Shown here: positions 25,680 through 37,974 of the stretch, piece after piece
Numbering within the stretch: position 1 is the first letter of the stretch
Layout: each line of letters begins with the position of its first letter
DNA from: Angiostrongylus vasorum
Taxonomy: Eukaryota > Nematoda > Chromadorea > Rhabditida > Metastrongylidae
DNA length: 64,000 nucleotides
NCBI GenBank assembly: GCA_018806985.1
Contig: JADANN010000192.1
Span: 1,054,001 to 1,118,000, forward strand
Direction of reading: 5' to 3'
The notes under the pieces: generated by a model
Told to the model about the DNA's origin: nothing
Database searches by the model: none
The model's input: the letters and a program-made list of their open reading frames with translations, nothing else
Made by a program: the position numbers and the translations under genes

Positions 25680-25880
25680 CCCTCTAATTCACATGGGAAC
25701 ACCGAACCAGTGATGTCTTATGAAATAAAAATGATTCTACTCGACCAGCATTCAACGATATTCGTTGAGAAAACGTAAAAGTCTTCAAGCAGCAGCGGCA
25801 GCATCTACACGCAAAAAAAGTTCGAAGGCCACTATCGACAGTAGATGCGAGGAAACGAATCGAGTGCACTTGTTATGATC
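25680..25880 (+). mobile_element. SINE family C, tail fragment
   Basis: TACTCGACCAGCATTCAACG, GTCTTCAAGCAGCAGCGGCA and GAGGAAACGAATCGAGTGC. Confidence 0.5.
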
Positions 25881-25889
25881 CGCACAATG

Positions 25890-27390
25890 TGACATATTTG
25901 ATGACAGGCTATGTAAAAAGAGTAAAAAAAAAGAGCAATTACGAAGTATTTCAGGAGCCGTTGTGGCAAAAGATGTTGATACCCAAAAAAATCCTGCAAT
26001 AAGTCAAACGAAACTTTCATCCTTTCCGTCCTTTCAATGAGTTACCATTAGTACCAAAATGATTTGTTGATTACCATATGTTTTTAAGGAGGAACGGGAA
26101 GCAGAGAATTATAAATCGACTAGAGAGGTCCTCTTTTTCCTGGAAAACAACTGAGTAGCTTCCAGTCGGTAACGGTGCCATTAGGGAAATCGTAGACGTT
26201 TTCAGTGCGATTATTTTACATGTGGTTATGCAAAATTGTTCGTTCGAAATCGTAATGGGCAATAATTGGCAATCTTAAATGGAGCAGTGAGAATAACAAG
26301 CTCGTTATTATTTATTCATTTCGTCCACACATTAATATTAGTCGAGTGGAAAATGTTAAACGTGTCACACACTAGATTGTGCTTTTATTATCAGTAATCC
26401 TGGTACGTTTAATGTAAAGGAAAACAAAGCCTGTTTAAGGCGTCAATTATCAGTACTACAAGCATTTGTCTTAACGATGTATTTATTTTCAACGAGCACC
26501 GATAAGGGCTAAAAAGAACTCGGGGGTTGATTAATCCATGAGGGATGCACCATGCGATCATCTTCTTCAAGCGTCGTTAGAGTGGTTGTGCGTATCTTGC
26601 CTATACCATGATTTGCTGTTGCTTTCAGATGTATCGAATCAGTGTTCAACTCTTCCCATATAAGTCTGATTACGATTGTGGAATGATAGAAAGCTTGGGG
26701 AACCATAGGCACGGAATCGAACAAGCGGCCGATTCAGCCAGCACTGAAGGGCACTTTTCACCTATAAAGTAGAAGCACCTATTGCGATGCTGATACTTCT
26801 CTGAGATTATTTATATATTAGTTATACATCCTAAAGAAAGTAGTAAGCCCATAAACGGCAAGTAGAAAACAAAAAATCAAAGTTGACAGTTCACTCTTCA
26901 CTTTAATTCGTTAACAAACTCATTAGAATAATTCGCTATTGACGACATCAAAGAGAAAGCGGGAAATTGGACAATGCCAGCTTTTCAACAGCTTGAGAAA
27001 GCGACACCATAGTGATATACATTCCTTTACATAAACGTTGCCTTTAAAAAGTTATGACACTTTTTCAATCGGAAGCAAAGAAGACGGCGGTAGTGTCGCT
27101 GCTGATCTAAGAACACATGAATATCTGCATTCCCTTAAGTTTTTTTTGTTGCTTTAAGTAGTTCACTCGTAACCGAGTGGCTCATGTAGCTCGCAGCCTC
27201 TTGATGTAGCACCACCAGGCGAATACTAAGTGATGAGTGATCAGAATAAGGATTAACTGCAATCAAGGACACTTAAACGAAAGTTAATGAAGTTATTACG
27301 ACTGGAAAAGGATAAAAAAGTATATTCTACGTGTCGAATTTTTTAAAGAGCTCTCCAATTGTTTTTGATGTTCCAGTTTATATCTCAAGC
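25890..27390. other. No gene recognised outside the SINE A copy
   Basis: Low-complexity AT-rich sequence flanking the divergent SINE at 26515-26725. Confidence 0.45.
26515..26725 (-). mobile_element. SINE family A, divergent, head truncated
   Basis: GGTTGATTAATCCATGAGGG, GATGTATCGAATCAGTG and GCTTGGGGAACCATAGGCAC are recognisable; box A is missing. Confidence 0.5.
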
Positions 27391-27395
27391 AAATG

Positions 27396-27672
27396 GGCGC
27401 GTGTGGCGCAGTGGTTGCAGGCGCCACTGTGACACACACCTGAAATCGATCCCCGCGCCCATGGCCCACAAATCCTTCCATCTCTCGGAAGTCGGCAAAT
27501 TGGTACTAGACTTGTTTGGGAAGATAGCAGCACTGGCTCGATACATCGGTAAGCCACCGCGAATCATTGTAAAGGCCAGATATGCATCCAGTCACCTCCA
27601 ACGATACTTAATGAAGTCGAATGTGTGACGCAACCCTCAGGGATTGATCAACGCCAAGACCTTTATCCTTTA
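27396..27672 (+). mobile_element. SINE family A, well preserved
   Basis: Head GCGTGTGGCGCAGTGGTTGC to tail AACGCCAAGACCTTTATCC. Overlapping ORFs on both strands are by-products of the repeat. Confidence 0.85.
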
Positions 27673-28329
27673 TCCTTTGTCTCAAACAAGTCACTGTTTC
27701 ATCAGTAGACTGACTATTTGGCTGTTCAAAGGTTTTAAGAATTTTTGCCATTGTCCTTTCTTCTATCTCATCTTTTCCTTCAAACATATCAACTTTCAAT
27801 GAGCAAATTAGTTGGTGATTAAATGATCAGAAATGAAAGCTTTCAAGTTTTTTCTTTCTTGTTCTTCCAATGCTCATACCATGTACGTCGTCATTGCGTC
27901 TCCTCCCTAGACGGGCCTGCCAGCAGGCGATACGAGTGGGATCGCCGTGTTTGTGAATGTTTCACAAACTGGTAACGGTAATGATACTTGGAAATACCAA
28001 TATTTTTTATGTAGGATGAACGAATATCTTAATACTTGAGGACTGTCTGTTGTGTTGTACAGACCGATGTAATGACCGCAACATCAGATCATTTTACATA
28101 AAAGTATAAAAGTGCTATCTTGAAGTCGACAATGCATGGACGCCTCAACACATATATGACTGACAATCTTCACCTCGGAAACCACAAGCGGTCATTGTTA
28201 AGGTTTCCTAGCCATGCTATCAACAAAATTCGTGAGACGCCAAGGTTTCCATCTAATGTGCTTTCTTTAACAGCACCGAAGAATATTAAAACTACGACAT
28301 AAAAAAAAGAAGTGGTGCAAGACAAAAGT

Positions 28330-28850
28330 GCATACTCCTTGCACTGGTTGCTACGGAAAGAGGATGAAAGACCACTGCGTTGTAGAGCGCGCAGTCGAGA
28401 AGACGGTAGGGGTAGCATGGATCACGCAGGTGAGAGAACGAATTCGAAGCTCCGAGTTACTTCAACGGCTAAAGATTGCAGGCGTAGCTGTACATTCCAA
28501 AATTTTGAAAATTAGGTGAGCAGAACATATAATGCCTCTAAACGACAACAGACACACAGTGAGTGGAAGGCCGTATGTGAGTGGATTCCTCGGTATGTCA
28601 AACGGACAGCAGAATGACCATCAACCCGAAGGTAAGAGTTCTTCACGAAAACTCCAAAAGAAAGATGTGCTGCTTAGGGAGTCTTTAAAGCAAGAAGATC
28701 CTAGTGGGCTACTCTTGAGAGGAAGAAAAGTGAAAATCATCAGCACTCGGTCGAGTCACTCAACGACCAAGAAGACTAGAGGCGAGGTGGTGCAGGTAGT
28801 CCTTCTATGTCACTTGACATTGGAAGGGCTCACACTAAATGACCCTTAGA
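28330..28850 (+). mobile_element. RTE-type non-LTR retrotransposon, 3' end of ORF
   Basis: Shifting between two frames it reads TQVRERIRSSELLQRLKIAG, then EHIMPLNDNRHT, then VCEWIPRYVKRT, EFFTKTPKERCAA and RKRKSSALGRVTQ. This matches the C-terminal region after the RT (family patterns RIRSSELRQR, HVMRLNDNRWTRAV, WIPRDVKRT). At least one frameshift and stops: a dead fragment. Overlapping ORFs at 28312-28519 and 28532-28849 are parts of it. Confidence 0.7.
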
Positions 28851-29049
28851 AGAAGAAGATGAGATGCTATTAGGGGCTTTATATTTTTTTACTTGATTTG
28901 TCTACCTTTTCGAAAACATATTATGACATCCTGAAACACCTAGAAAAATAAGTGAAGGGAACTAAAAGTCATCTGGTTAACATTGATCACGTGAAAGTTC
29001 CTAAAATTTATTCTATTTGCTTCACACGCTATCATAATACCAGTTGTAT

Positions 29050-29345
29050 TCTGCTTATTCTATATGGCCCTCCTTCACGTTTACTTTGCAGATCCAAACA
29101 CTTCTTGTATTCGATTCGTTTCTCGCAGTCGTCATCCAAGGTTTGTGAACGTTTCTGCGAGTGGGTTCGATCACTGCGTGCGAAAATTTTTTCCTCTGCT
29201 TTATGAATGTCGTTGAATGCTGTGTGAGTTAATTCTCTCTGGAGTCATGGGATGGCTGTGTCGGAGTACTCCCACGCAAACTGCAGAAAACGAGTTGATC
29301 CCATACAAGTCTGGTACCAATTTGCAGACCCCGGAAGCAATGGAG
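29050..29345 (-). mobile_element. SINE family C, 5' damaged
   Basis: Reversed tail CAGATCCAAACACTTCTTGT and ATTCGATTCGTTTCTCGCAG, then CTCTCTGGAGTCATGGGATG and CAAGTCTGGTACCAATTTGC. Confidence 0.6.
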
Positions 29346-29384
29346 TTAGGTAAGTTCTGGGAGGGGGTCGATGAAGCGTCGTAC

Positions 29385-29585
29385 TCATGATGAACGCCAT
29401 CATTATAACTGCATTCTGGTCTCTACAAAGGCTTGCGACGGCCCATCGATGTATCGAGCAAGTGCAGCTATCCTCCCACACAAGTCTATTAACAATTTCC
29501 CGAACCGGAGGCGTGGAAGGCTTGATGAACCTGTCGCGTGGGTTCGAACTGAAGACGGCGTGTGCATTACAGGGCATCTCTAATC
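29385..29585 (-). mobile_element. SINE family A, divergent
   Basis: GATGTATCGAGCAAGTGCAG, AAGGCTTGATGAACC and GGGTTCGAACTGAAGAC are present; the tail is damaged. It follows a family C copy. Confidence 0.55.
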
Positions 29586-29599
29586 AATATGCGTGCTCC

Positions 29600-31650
29600 A
29601 TCGGTATAATACCAAGAAATAATCTGGAAGCTGGACTAATTCATACGCCAACTTTCGGATTTAAGGATATTGAGAATGCAAAACAAGAAAAATACCATTG
29701 AAATAAATGAATTCCACACACTCATTCTGAAACCGTAATTTAAAGCACATTACCGTTTTTTAGAAAGAACTTAAAAAAAAGGTTCAAAAAAGTCTCCAGT
29801 AGATTTTCTTACTAGTGATAAGTGAGCGAAATGAAAACTTAGTGGAAAAAATAAAGTCGAAAATAGTGAAAGAATGAGAAGCGCAGAAAAAACGAGAACA
29901 AAAAATAGAAATGAAGGAAAAAAAGAGGCTAATTTAGAAGGGAAACTAACTGACTTTTTTAGAATAAAGTTGATCTTACTGCGTTCCCAAAACCAGAAAT
30001 TGTCTTTTCTATTTGACAAAGCTGTCTTTATCTGTGCGAGATTTCTGTTTAACGTTAAATCTGTAGCCCTTTTCAAGAAAAAAGTCAAAAAGGGTTATAA
30101 AGCGCCATTTTTAAGAAAGAAAACTCAACACATGCGCTGGAAAATTTGGTGAACTCCATCAAAGCTCTCAGTTTTTAGAGTCATTTTACACGATTGACAT
30201 CGATCCAAAAACAACTCATCCGACTCAGGTAGGGTGGTTATCCTTTGTGGAAAACTACGAGATCCTCAACTGTTTTCCCATTTTCGTACTTCCCACATAT
30301 ATTTTCGCAACCGGTCTTGTTACTTCGATAGAGTGTTGATAACCAAAATGAGAAACTGCCCTTTTTTCGAAAATATTAGTTCCTTCATCCGGGCTGGTAT
30401 TTTTCTGAATAGACTCGGATTTCACTCAGTCGATGGTTGTAGGCCACTGATTAAAAGTAATTTTGTTGTTGTAAATAGAAATTTTCTGGAACTCAAAGAC
30501 AGAGTCTCTCGACGATTTCAAACCACCTATGAAAGGTGGAAAATATCCTTTTGTTGATGGTCGGGCAGTTGGGTGTGTGGCGTAGTCAGCTTGGACCACA
30601 CACAATTTAAACCCCGTTTTCGACCTCCTCAAGAGATCGATATCATACCTCCAGAAATAAATAATGCTAAGAGTTGTTCTCCTTAATTAGATATAAATCT
30701 ACTCCAACGATCTTCTAGTAAGAAACTAGGGGTTATGCTGAAGGAAGTGGATTTCCCAAGCTTTCTAGCTCAAACGAGTTTCATTTTGACATGAAATAGT
30801 AATCCGTGGGACCATGAGATTGTAGTGTTTCCTTATCAGCACAGTAAAAATCGGTATTTATCTTTTAACGGGTGTAGGACAGCGTTCTTCGTTCACAAGC
30901 CAAATGAGGTATTTCGTACGGTCAAGGTGGATGATATTCGTGAAGTTGGATAATGAAAGAAAATTGATGAAGACTTTTATCTCACATTTCTCTCAACGAA
31001 GTGCGACTACAATATCGATAGCGTGACAAATTTCTATCTGGGTTATCTAATCTGGAGATATACATCGTACTGTAGCCAATCGCTGAGAAATTAAGCCAGG
31101 AAAAATCTGTCTGGAAACGATATCAACAAGTAAAGACATTTTTAATAACAGCTAAATAATACAATGTGAATAGTTCACAATGACACTCCCCTTGTGAAAT
31201 GATTGTGCGAAATTGCGACGTTGGGAAAACTTCCGACAGTATTCATGAAAGTCGTGACCCTCTTTACAAAGTCCCACTTGCTGAATAGCCTCGTTACTCG
31301 ATATATGAGTCTCAACGTAAAAAAGCCAGGAAGGGAAAGTGGGATTGTCCGAATTCGAGAGTACAAAGAGTCTTTGGACTCACACGAATTGTTTCAGCAA
31401 TTTCCTGATGCGCCATCGCACGTTTTGTGAAGAAAGAATTTTCAGCACCTGTCATTGTATTACTGTATGTTTAAAATGCTACATTATATGAAACGGCTTC
31501 GTAGGAAATCATTCTAAGTAGAATTCATTCCAAAGCTCATTAATAAACTTATTGTCAAGATTTATCCCTATTATAGCAAAACACAGCAGTGAAGAGATTA
31601 AACAGTTTCGTTAAATACATTGTTTTAACTTATGTTTGCCGTCTCTTACT
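29600..31650. other. No gene recognised
   Basis: A purine/A-rich block at 29760-30150 gives overlapping ORFs on both strands (105 and 92 aa), which look compositional. ORF 30234-30557 (107 aa) and ORF 31203-31430 show no known domain. Confidence 0.4.
30570..30622 (+). mobile_element. SINE family A, head fragment
   Basis: Only GTGTGTGGCGTAGTCAGCTT and the following ACCACACACAATTTAAACCCC remain. Confidence 0.4.
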
Positions 31651-31654
31651 TTTT

Positions 31655-31850
31655 TCATGGCAGGATATGATGTGAAATACAACCACAAGGATGCTGAGAA
31701 ATGAGCAGAAATTGGCTGAGAGATAGGCAAAGCTGGTGCGTCGTTGATGTGGTGGAGAGCACGTGAGGCCGGGAGATGGTAATCACAGGTTCAGAGCCCA
31801 GCTAACGTCCGAGTTTTACTTAAATCTCATTTTTCTAATGCCTTTATTTC
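31655..31850 (+). mobile_element. SINE family B with inverted tail piece
   Basis: Family B has the lead GGCTGAGAGAAAGGCAAA, a tRNA-like head (GGTACAATGGGTAACACG, box B GGGCTCGAATCTGG) and a tail with TCAGCATCATNNNGGTTG. Here the head is at about 31715-31800 (GGTTCAGAGCCCAGC) and is preceded by an inverted tail (GGCAGGATATGATGTGAAAT). Confidence 0.55.
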
Positions 31851-32599
31851 GCTAAATACAGTTTCAAATTTGTCATGTGGTCCACTAGGTGAAATGTGTT
31901 CCATTTCCTAAATATTCTCAAACTTCCAGAATACTTTGAGAGCCTACGGTTAAGAAATTGCAAGCACCTTGCTTAGTAGGCTAAATTTTGAGACAAGCGA
32001 TTCCAAAGGACAATGGTAAGTCCACGTTTTGCTGAATGATTTCTCAAACACGTAAAAGGCAAGTCATGTTGTTTTGATTACAATTTCAAAGGCAGGGCTC
32101 ATAAAAGTAAGCAAAAAATCAATACTAGAAAACCGTGTGTTTTATCTACAAATATAGGTAGTGTTAAAGAGAAATATCTCGTTGGTGCCAGCAAATTGTC
32201 AACGGAAGCTGAATGAACTCAGTTGCCGTCCAGGGGTTGGTTGAATGGGAAGAAGTGGGAAGGAAGAGCGGATGATGACCCTTGAAATCCCCTCGTAGAA
32301 GTGAAAACTACTCAATGACGTCTGAACGCGATAAACATCTGTACAAACAATTTTTTAAGACATGGAATGGCTGTGCTCATTCTGATCTGTACATAATTCG
32401 ACGTGGAATTTGAAGAGGTGAAGGCTAAGCGACCAGTGATGGACAGAAAAATTGTAGTTTGAAAGTGAAAGAATCACTTAGGACAGAAATTAAAAATGTG
32501 AATTAAGTGACATAAGTGTGCCAAAAGTTTTCTTCTCATCAGATTGCTTAGCTCGTGTATTAAATGAGAGGGAAAGGATTTTTTTAACGCATTTGTGCA

Positions 32600-32875
32600 T
32601 GGCGAGTGTGGCGCAGTGGTCGGAGGCGCCTTGCAAAACGCACGTGGAATCGATCCCCATGCTCATGGCCCACCAAGCCTTGCATCTCTCCGGGGTCGGA
32701 AAATTGGTACCAGTCTTGTCTGGAAAGATAGCAGCACTGGCTCGATACATCGGTAGACCACCGCGAGTCATTGTAAAGGCCAAACATTCATTCAATCACC
32801 TCCAGCGATGCTCAGTGACGTCGAATGCGGAGAGCATCCCTCAGTGATTGATCAATGCCGAGAGCTTTATCCTTT
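32600..32875 (+). mobile_element. SINE family A, well preserved
   Basis: Head GAGTGTGGCGCAGTGGTCGG to tail ATGCCGAGAGCTTTATCC, with a short T-rich end. Confidence 0.85.
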
Positions 32876-33049
32876 ATTTGTGCAGATATTTTTTAACGTG
32901 GAATAGAGTTATTTTTTCATTGGGCTCTTAGGATACTGCGAGATTTGTTGAATAACTATCTTCGTGGTAGAAATATTAGTGAAAACTCTCTGAAAGTAGC
33001 GTGTTTAGCGAATTTCTTTGTTTACTAAATTTTTTAAATTTTCATCTTA

Positions 33050-33405
33050 CATGACCCGTCTTTACATCTATTTTGCGGATCCCAGCACTGCTCAAATTCG
33101 ATTCGTTTCTTCGCATCCATTATCCACGAAGGTCTTCCAACTTTTTACGTGTGGCTTCGGTGGCTGTTTGAGGATTTTCATTTCATCTTTGAGTGTCGTA
33201 GAATGCTGCTCGAGTCGATTCTTCCTGGAGCCCTGAGATGGCCGGGCGAGAGCATTCCAGATTGTAAAGGGTGATTTTTTTTCTCCAGGCAAGGCCGGTA
33301 CCAAATTCTCGACCTCGGAGTGATAAGAGGTTTGGTTGGCCCTGAGCGGAATCAAACTATCACCATGCAAGTGATAAACGACATCACTATCACTGTACTA
33401 TCCGC
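33050..33405 (-). mobile_element. SINE family C, full length
   Basis: From GCGGATCCCAGCACTGCTCA (tail) to ATCACTATCACTGTACTATC (reversed box A). Lies just outside the left arm of the inverted duplication. Confidence 0.75.
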
Positions 33406-33674
33406 TCATTTTTGTTTGCTAGTTGGCACTCCTAATATTCTCTAGGAACTTATTTTTTCTAAGAATGTTTACTAATTGGTATTCTTAAAATTTTGCCCTG
33501 AAGGGAACAATAATTGAATGTTCTCCTCTTCATGAAAAAGCTCCCGATTTCGCTGAAGAAGCCGCATCACGTCCGCGTTCTTCGTTGCCAAACTGTTCGA
33601 TAGAGAAATCGGTAAACATCAAAGGAAGGAAACGAGAAGAATTTGATAGTAGCTAACATCGATGTGCTAACAAA

Positions 33675-34150
33675 TCCCATGACCGACATTCTATTAACTT
33701 TCGCACTGATCGATAATCCAACGTTTTTTCTTCAATGAGCAAACACTAGACTGATATTATAGCATTTAACTAGCACGCAATAGCAGATGTTGCTGTGGTT
33801 TCGCATTCTTCAGAGGGTGGAAAAGTCAAATCGATGAAATCTACCCAGCGAAACACTTTTATAACCCTGGCAGATAAGACGTAGCACATACATTTGTATT
33901 CGCATAATAAACAGCTTCTTCTAAGCACCCACTGTTTTGCTCTGTCTAAGTTTTCTAGTGAATTGCTGTTGCTGGAGAGCAACAACACAGAGTAATTAAA
34001 AACATGGGAGGGGAATGTGCCTGGCACAGGTCAGAGTACCAGCCTGAGGCAATGGCACTAGGTCACTCGTGACCACAAGACGCTCCTCTTTGCTGTTCAT
34101 TTTTGGGTTTATGCATACCAGTTTGACCTTTCTAGCCACTGACACCGCCG
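33675..34150 (-). mobile_element. PLE 3' end, outer unit of left arm
   Basis: The minus strand reads INPKMNSKEERLVVTSDLVP, the end of the GIY-YIG protein, then pLTR with the decayed hammerhead. The outermost pLTR bases (33675-33729) are not matched beyond the end of the right arm. Confidence 0.65.
33782..33815 (-). ncRNA. Decayed hammerhead motif, outer end of left arm
   Basis: CTGAAGA is kept; GAAACGTC has become GCAACATC and stem II is lost. Mirror copy at 43944-43977. Confidence 0.35.
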
Positions 34151-34439
34151 AACTGTCATCTATTCCGGATTAAAAGACTGTAATACCAATCCTGCGTTTG
34201 CTCATCAGAAAAAATAGAAAGCAATGAATATGCTTTCCTACTCCAGTCGGATATGATTTTCACATGAAAACAACCAGTCCAATGCGTGAAATTTACTAAA
34301 TTCATTACAGTTGAATCCTTTTTGATTCAGGGAAAAGAAAGCCACTAATTGTTCCCAGGATCGACTTTCTCTTTAAGCTCGGCAAAGGAATATGAATGCG
34401 TCGTTTTCCTGTTCAGCAATCACGAGGTTATTATGCGGC

Positions 34440-34925
34440 ATACATTTACTTCCATAGAAAAACACAATACAATAAAACAGTAGCTGACGTTTCGGTAGTA
34501 TCGCCTTCTTCAGAGCCTGGAAGGGTATAATAATATACAAATTACTCGGCTAAACGCTTCAATAACATTTACAAAAAGACGAAGAACTATATGGCAATTA
34601 CGTGATCAACAGCTTCTTAAAAACACTCACCGCCTTTTTTCGTGACTTCCAATGAGGAACATTAGAACAGCTGATTATAGTCGCATATGGTTGATGACTG
34701 CACCACTCCACATCAGAAATTGATTCGAAGATACGGGGTCAGGTCGCGAGTGACCTCTGGGCATTCCTCCCTGCTGTACATTGTAGGGTTTTTGGCACTT
34801 ATCCAAAAAGCCTCAAGAAGTTTGCGCGCTGGTGTTTTGGCATCTTGTGCGAGAATATTGACTTTTTATATCAAAATCGTCCCCGCTATGCTTTTATATC
34901 CTATGCGTGCCTAGTGGGGTACTTT
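34440..34925 (-). mobile_element. PLE 3' end, inner unit of left arm
   Basis: GIY-YIG C-terminal remnant (ARKLLEAF, broken by frameshifts) followed on the minus strand by pLTR with the hammerhead at 34482-34517. Confidence 0.65.
34482..34517 (-). ncRNA. Hammerhead ribozyme motif in left arm
   Basis: Minus strand: GGCT, CTGAAGA, AGGCGATACTACC, GAAAC, GTC, AGCT. Core residues are intact; stem I pairs as three Watson-Crick pairs plus G-U; stem II is weakened by a C-A mismatch. Mirror copy at 43240-43275. Confidence 0.6.
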
Positions 34926-34984
34926 TGTCTCGCTTTTTCGTTTGCCATCTAATTAAAAAAACCACTAATTATTCACCTTATTGT

Positions 34985-35395
34985 ATCGACTACTCCCAAC
35001 GGTTTACAGCCTCATCGTGGGTGGGAGGTGTTCCTGGGTGTCGAGCTGCGATGCACTGCGGAGGAATTCATCCCTCTGGCAAGGTCTCCCAAGCTGAGAA
35101 AGAGTCTGGCGCTTCCATCAGGACGCGTAGCTAAGAATAAACCAATAGCAGGATCCACCACCATACTGGTATCAAAGTCGCATGGTGGCAAATCTGCGGC
35201 TGATCCACAGCGGCTGCGACTGCCTGTGGTGGTGAAGACCTGGGGCAGACTTGGCCCAGGCTTACTCGGGAATCCAGGGTACCACAATGGCTTAACCTGC
35301 GAATCTCCGGAAAAATGGAGGTTATGCTGGGGCTCGCACAGCCAGTAAGGGAGGGGCCAATCCAGTGTCAAGTATCAGGTATTGTATCGATTATA
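34985..35395 (+). repeat. Dispersed repeat family D, left arm, full length
   Basis: CGGTTTACAGCCTCATCGTG to CCAGTGTCAAGTATCAGG. Both strands are open for about 110 codons, a by-product of GC-rich repeat sequence. Confidence 0.8.
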
Positions 35396-35412
35396 CCGCG
35401 TGAAGTTATACA

Positions 35413-35780
35413 GTAGGCCGGTAACACAGTGGTCAGAGAACAACGTTGAAATATACACATGGCCTCTATAACTTCTGAGCTAAGCAATGCTTCTGATCCC
35501 TACCGTGTTGGGAAACTGATTGCGAACTTACGTGGGAAAGACGAGTTACAAAAGTCAACAACATTTTGTGCTGAAGATCGAGTAGGCCATAGGAGAATCC
35601 ACGGTGTGACTCCCGACCAGTATTCATCGATATCCACGGCGAAAACGAAACCCTTAGGATGCAGCAAACTTTGTACGAAAATCCGAGCTCCTTAGTGCAT
35701 AGAGGATGCGAACCAACGAACCTAATGAAAGAAGTGCTTGGCTCAACCCAATATGTGAGAGCGGGTCGCATAAAAAATCC
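35413..35780 (+). mobile_element. SINE family C in left arm
   Basis: Head GGCCGGTAACACAGTGGTCA; tail TTCATCGATATCCACGG and CGAGCTCCTTAGTGCATAG. Overlapping ORFs are repeat by-products. Confidence 0.65.
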
Positions 35781-36341
35781 ATTAGTGCATTTACTTTGTC
35801 CTTTGGAGTGTTTCAGCTCTTTTTTGTTAGTCTTCCAGATGCCATTTACTAAAGCTTCCGCCCAACTAGCGAACTCTGATCTCAGAAATAGTTGGCTGCT
35901 CTTCTTGGCTTCTACTGTAGAAGCAGGGCAGATTATACCGAGGAAACCGTTGCCAGCCTCTTCAATCCCTTTCTAGTGCTGCTGGCGTTAGCAATGGAAA
36001 TATTCTACTGACGATTATTGATGGACTTTAACGAGCAACGTGTAGAAAAAAAGGTGCGCAGTATGTATCCGCAAAATGAAGAAAACTTTAGAATATGCGA
36101 ACTTATCTAAAATTTATCGGACCTCTAACTTTTTCAATTTATCGTGATTTCCTTCTTCAAAAAGCTTTGCTAAAGAAACAAGTTTTTTTTTCCTACTCTA
36201 AGTGGCACCACCCGTAAAATTTCCCTCTTTATTTTTTACCCCTCTGTTTTTTTTATTATTCTTTTATCAACACATATCTAACTTAGAATGCATATATGAA
36301 CTAGGAAAAAGCTAATACTGGTAGATGTTGCTCAAAAAAAA

Positions 36342-36610
36342 GGAGAAAGCTCTCGGCGTTGATCAATCCCTGAGGAATGCGCCATGCATTCGACTTCATC
36401 AAGCACCGTCGGAGGTGATCGCATGCATTTCTGGGCTTTATAATGACTCGTGGTGGCCTGTCGATGTAGCGAGCTAGTGGTGCCGCCCTACCAGAGAAGT
36501 CTGCTACCAATTTACCGATCCCGGAGGGATAGAACGCTTGGTGAACCACGGGCGTGCATCGATCCCATGTGTATTGCAGGGCGCCTCCGACCACTGCGCT
36601 ACACGCACCT
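36342..36610 (-). mobile_element. SINE family A in left arm
   Basis: Full copy with family-specific changes shared only with the right-arm mirror (for example CATGCATTTCTGGGCTTTAT). Confidence 0.85.
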
Positions 36611-37747
36611 TGGGATTTTGTTCACCACTTCAAAAATTTTTCGTGAAACTATCGAACTCCTTCGTAATTTCAAAATGACTTCTACTCTGAGAACTGTCAG
36701 AAATCCACACTCATTGCTTCATAAGACTGGCGATGAAAATGAAAACGATTGGAACTTAACGGCCTCCAGAAACAGTTGCACTTGGGACGAACTGAATTTC
36801 AATGAAGCATTTTTATAATTCGAAACAGAGAACACTAGCTCTCCCTAAGGCAGAGAGCAAAAAACAGAAGACGGTTATCCATTCCCTGCAACCATAGCCT
36901 ATTTACAAATTTGAAGAATGCTGCTTTCAAACGGCTTGTGATTATTTACTACTTATTTCTTACTTAATATACAACCGACTAGGAATGATAAATTCCCGAC
37001 TCTATCACTAATAGACAGTCCTATAGATTTTGAATTTTTTAAGCCCTCTAATTTAGTGCCTGCCACATTTTTTGCTCATGTATAAGGTTGGAGCTTAATT
37101 TTCTACTTTGATAATGATCAAGTAAAGGCAGGGTTGGTTTGCTATCTGGTTTTTCCTGCTTAAAGAAGGCTCGGTGGAGAGAAATTGGTAGCAATGCCTC
37201 TTTTTGTCCTTCGTTACCTAACCTTTCTACAAAAAACCTTATAACGCAGTTAGTTTTGAAGTTTATGTAGACTGAACGTGACGCTGCACCGGATTGTTTT
37301 AGAAATGACTAGGCGAAAAACTCAGACCCAATTCTAACATTGACAGCGCACTTTTTCGGAGCCACTATGCTTCCCAACCAGTAACTCCTGGTGATTTTTC
37401 TGCCCACTGTGTCTCAGAGATACTACTTAAAACGTGGGCAACGATGGTTTTTTTCTTTTATCTTTGCAGGCGTAATAGATCTTCAAACTTTTCTCTCAAC
37501 TTTTTAAAAGTTGTACCAAATACTGCAACACATAGATGTGGACCTAGCCACTATTCTCCCTCCAGAGGTTAATCTCCAAATATTGAGCGTGACAAGTTTT
37601 TTTCCTTCTTATATTTACTCACTAAAACACTGAAATTCACCCTTAGTAATGATCTGAAAAATTAGTGATCCTTCAACGATAAAACTTAGACCAATCATCA
37701 GTAACGTAGGTATAATGCCGGAGAGAATAACATGGTCTATGAGCGAT

Positions 37748-37783
37748 GGCTGACGTTTCGGCGATTTCGCCTTCCTCAGAGTC
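37748..37783 (-). ncRNA. Hammerhead ribozyme motif, core intact
   Basis: Minus strand: CTGAGGA, stem II GGCG/CGCC closing an AAAT loop, GAAAC, GTC. Stem I is GACT against AGCC (one mismatch). As in every copy here, one extra A lies between A9 and stem II. Stem III is reduced to the self-complementary ACGT. Confidence 0.7.
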
Positions 37784-37974
37784 TGGACGTATCTTATATT
37801 AGAATACTTTAACTATTCGGCGGAAAAGTCTAAAGTGCTAATGAAGATCAAAGTTTTAAAATGAAGAAAATTGAAAATGAAAAAAAAGTGATGAAGATTT
37901 AAAACTTTGATCTTCATTAATACTTTAGCCTTTTCCACCGAATAATTAAAGTATTCTAATATAAAATACGTCCA

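Larger units (their letters stand above)
33730..36943 (+). repeat. Left arm of large inverted duplication
   Basis: Reverse-complement match to 40819-44030. Outer edge CTTCAATGAGC at 33730; inner edge after AAACGGCTTG near 36943. From outside in: two PLE 3' ends, a family D repeat, a family C SINE, about 560 bp of unassigned sequence, a family A SINE, and about 330 bp of unassigned sequence. Confidence 0.9.

Noticed and set aside
29771..30152. Pair of about 100-aa ORFs on opposite strands
   Set aside because: Strong purine/pyrimidine strand bias produces Lys/Glu-rich and Phe/Leu/Ser-rich frames; no homology seen.
32600..32675. tRNA gene (TGGCGCAGTGGTCGGAGGCG resembles a tRNA D-arm)
   Set aside because: No acceptor-stem pairing and a poor box B; the sequence continues into the SINE body and is repeated throughout.
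35012..35371. 119-aa and 106-aa overlapping ORFs
   Set aside because: They lie wholly inside the family D repeat and are broken in other copies.
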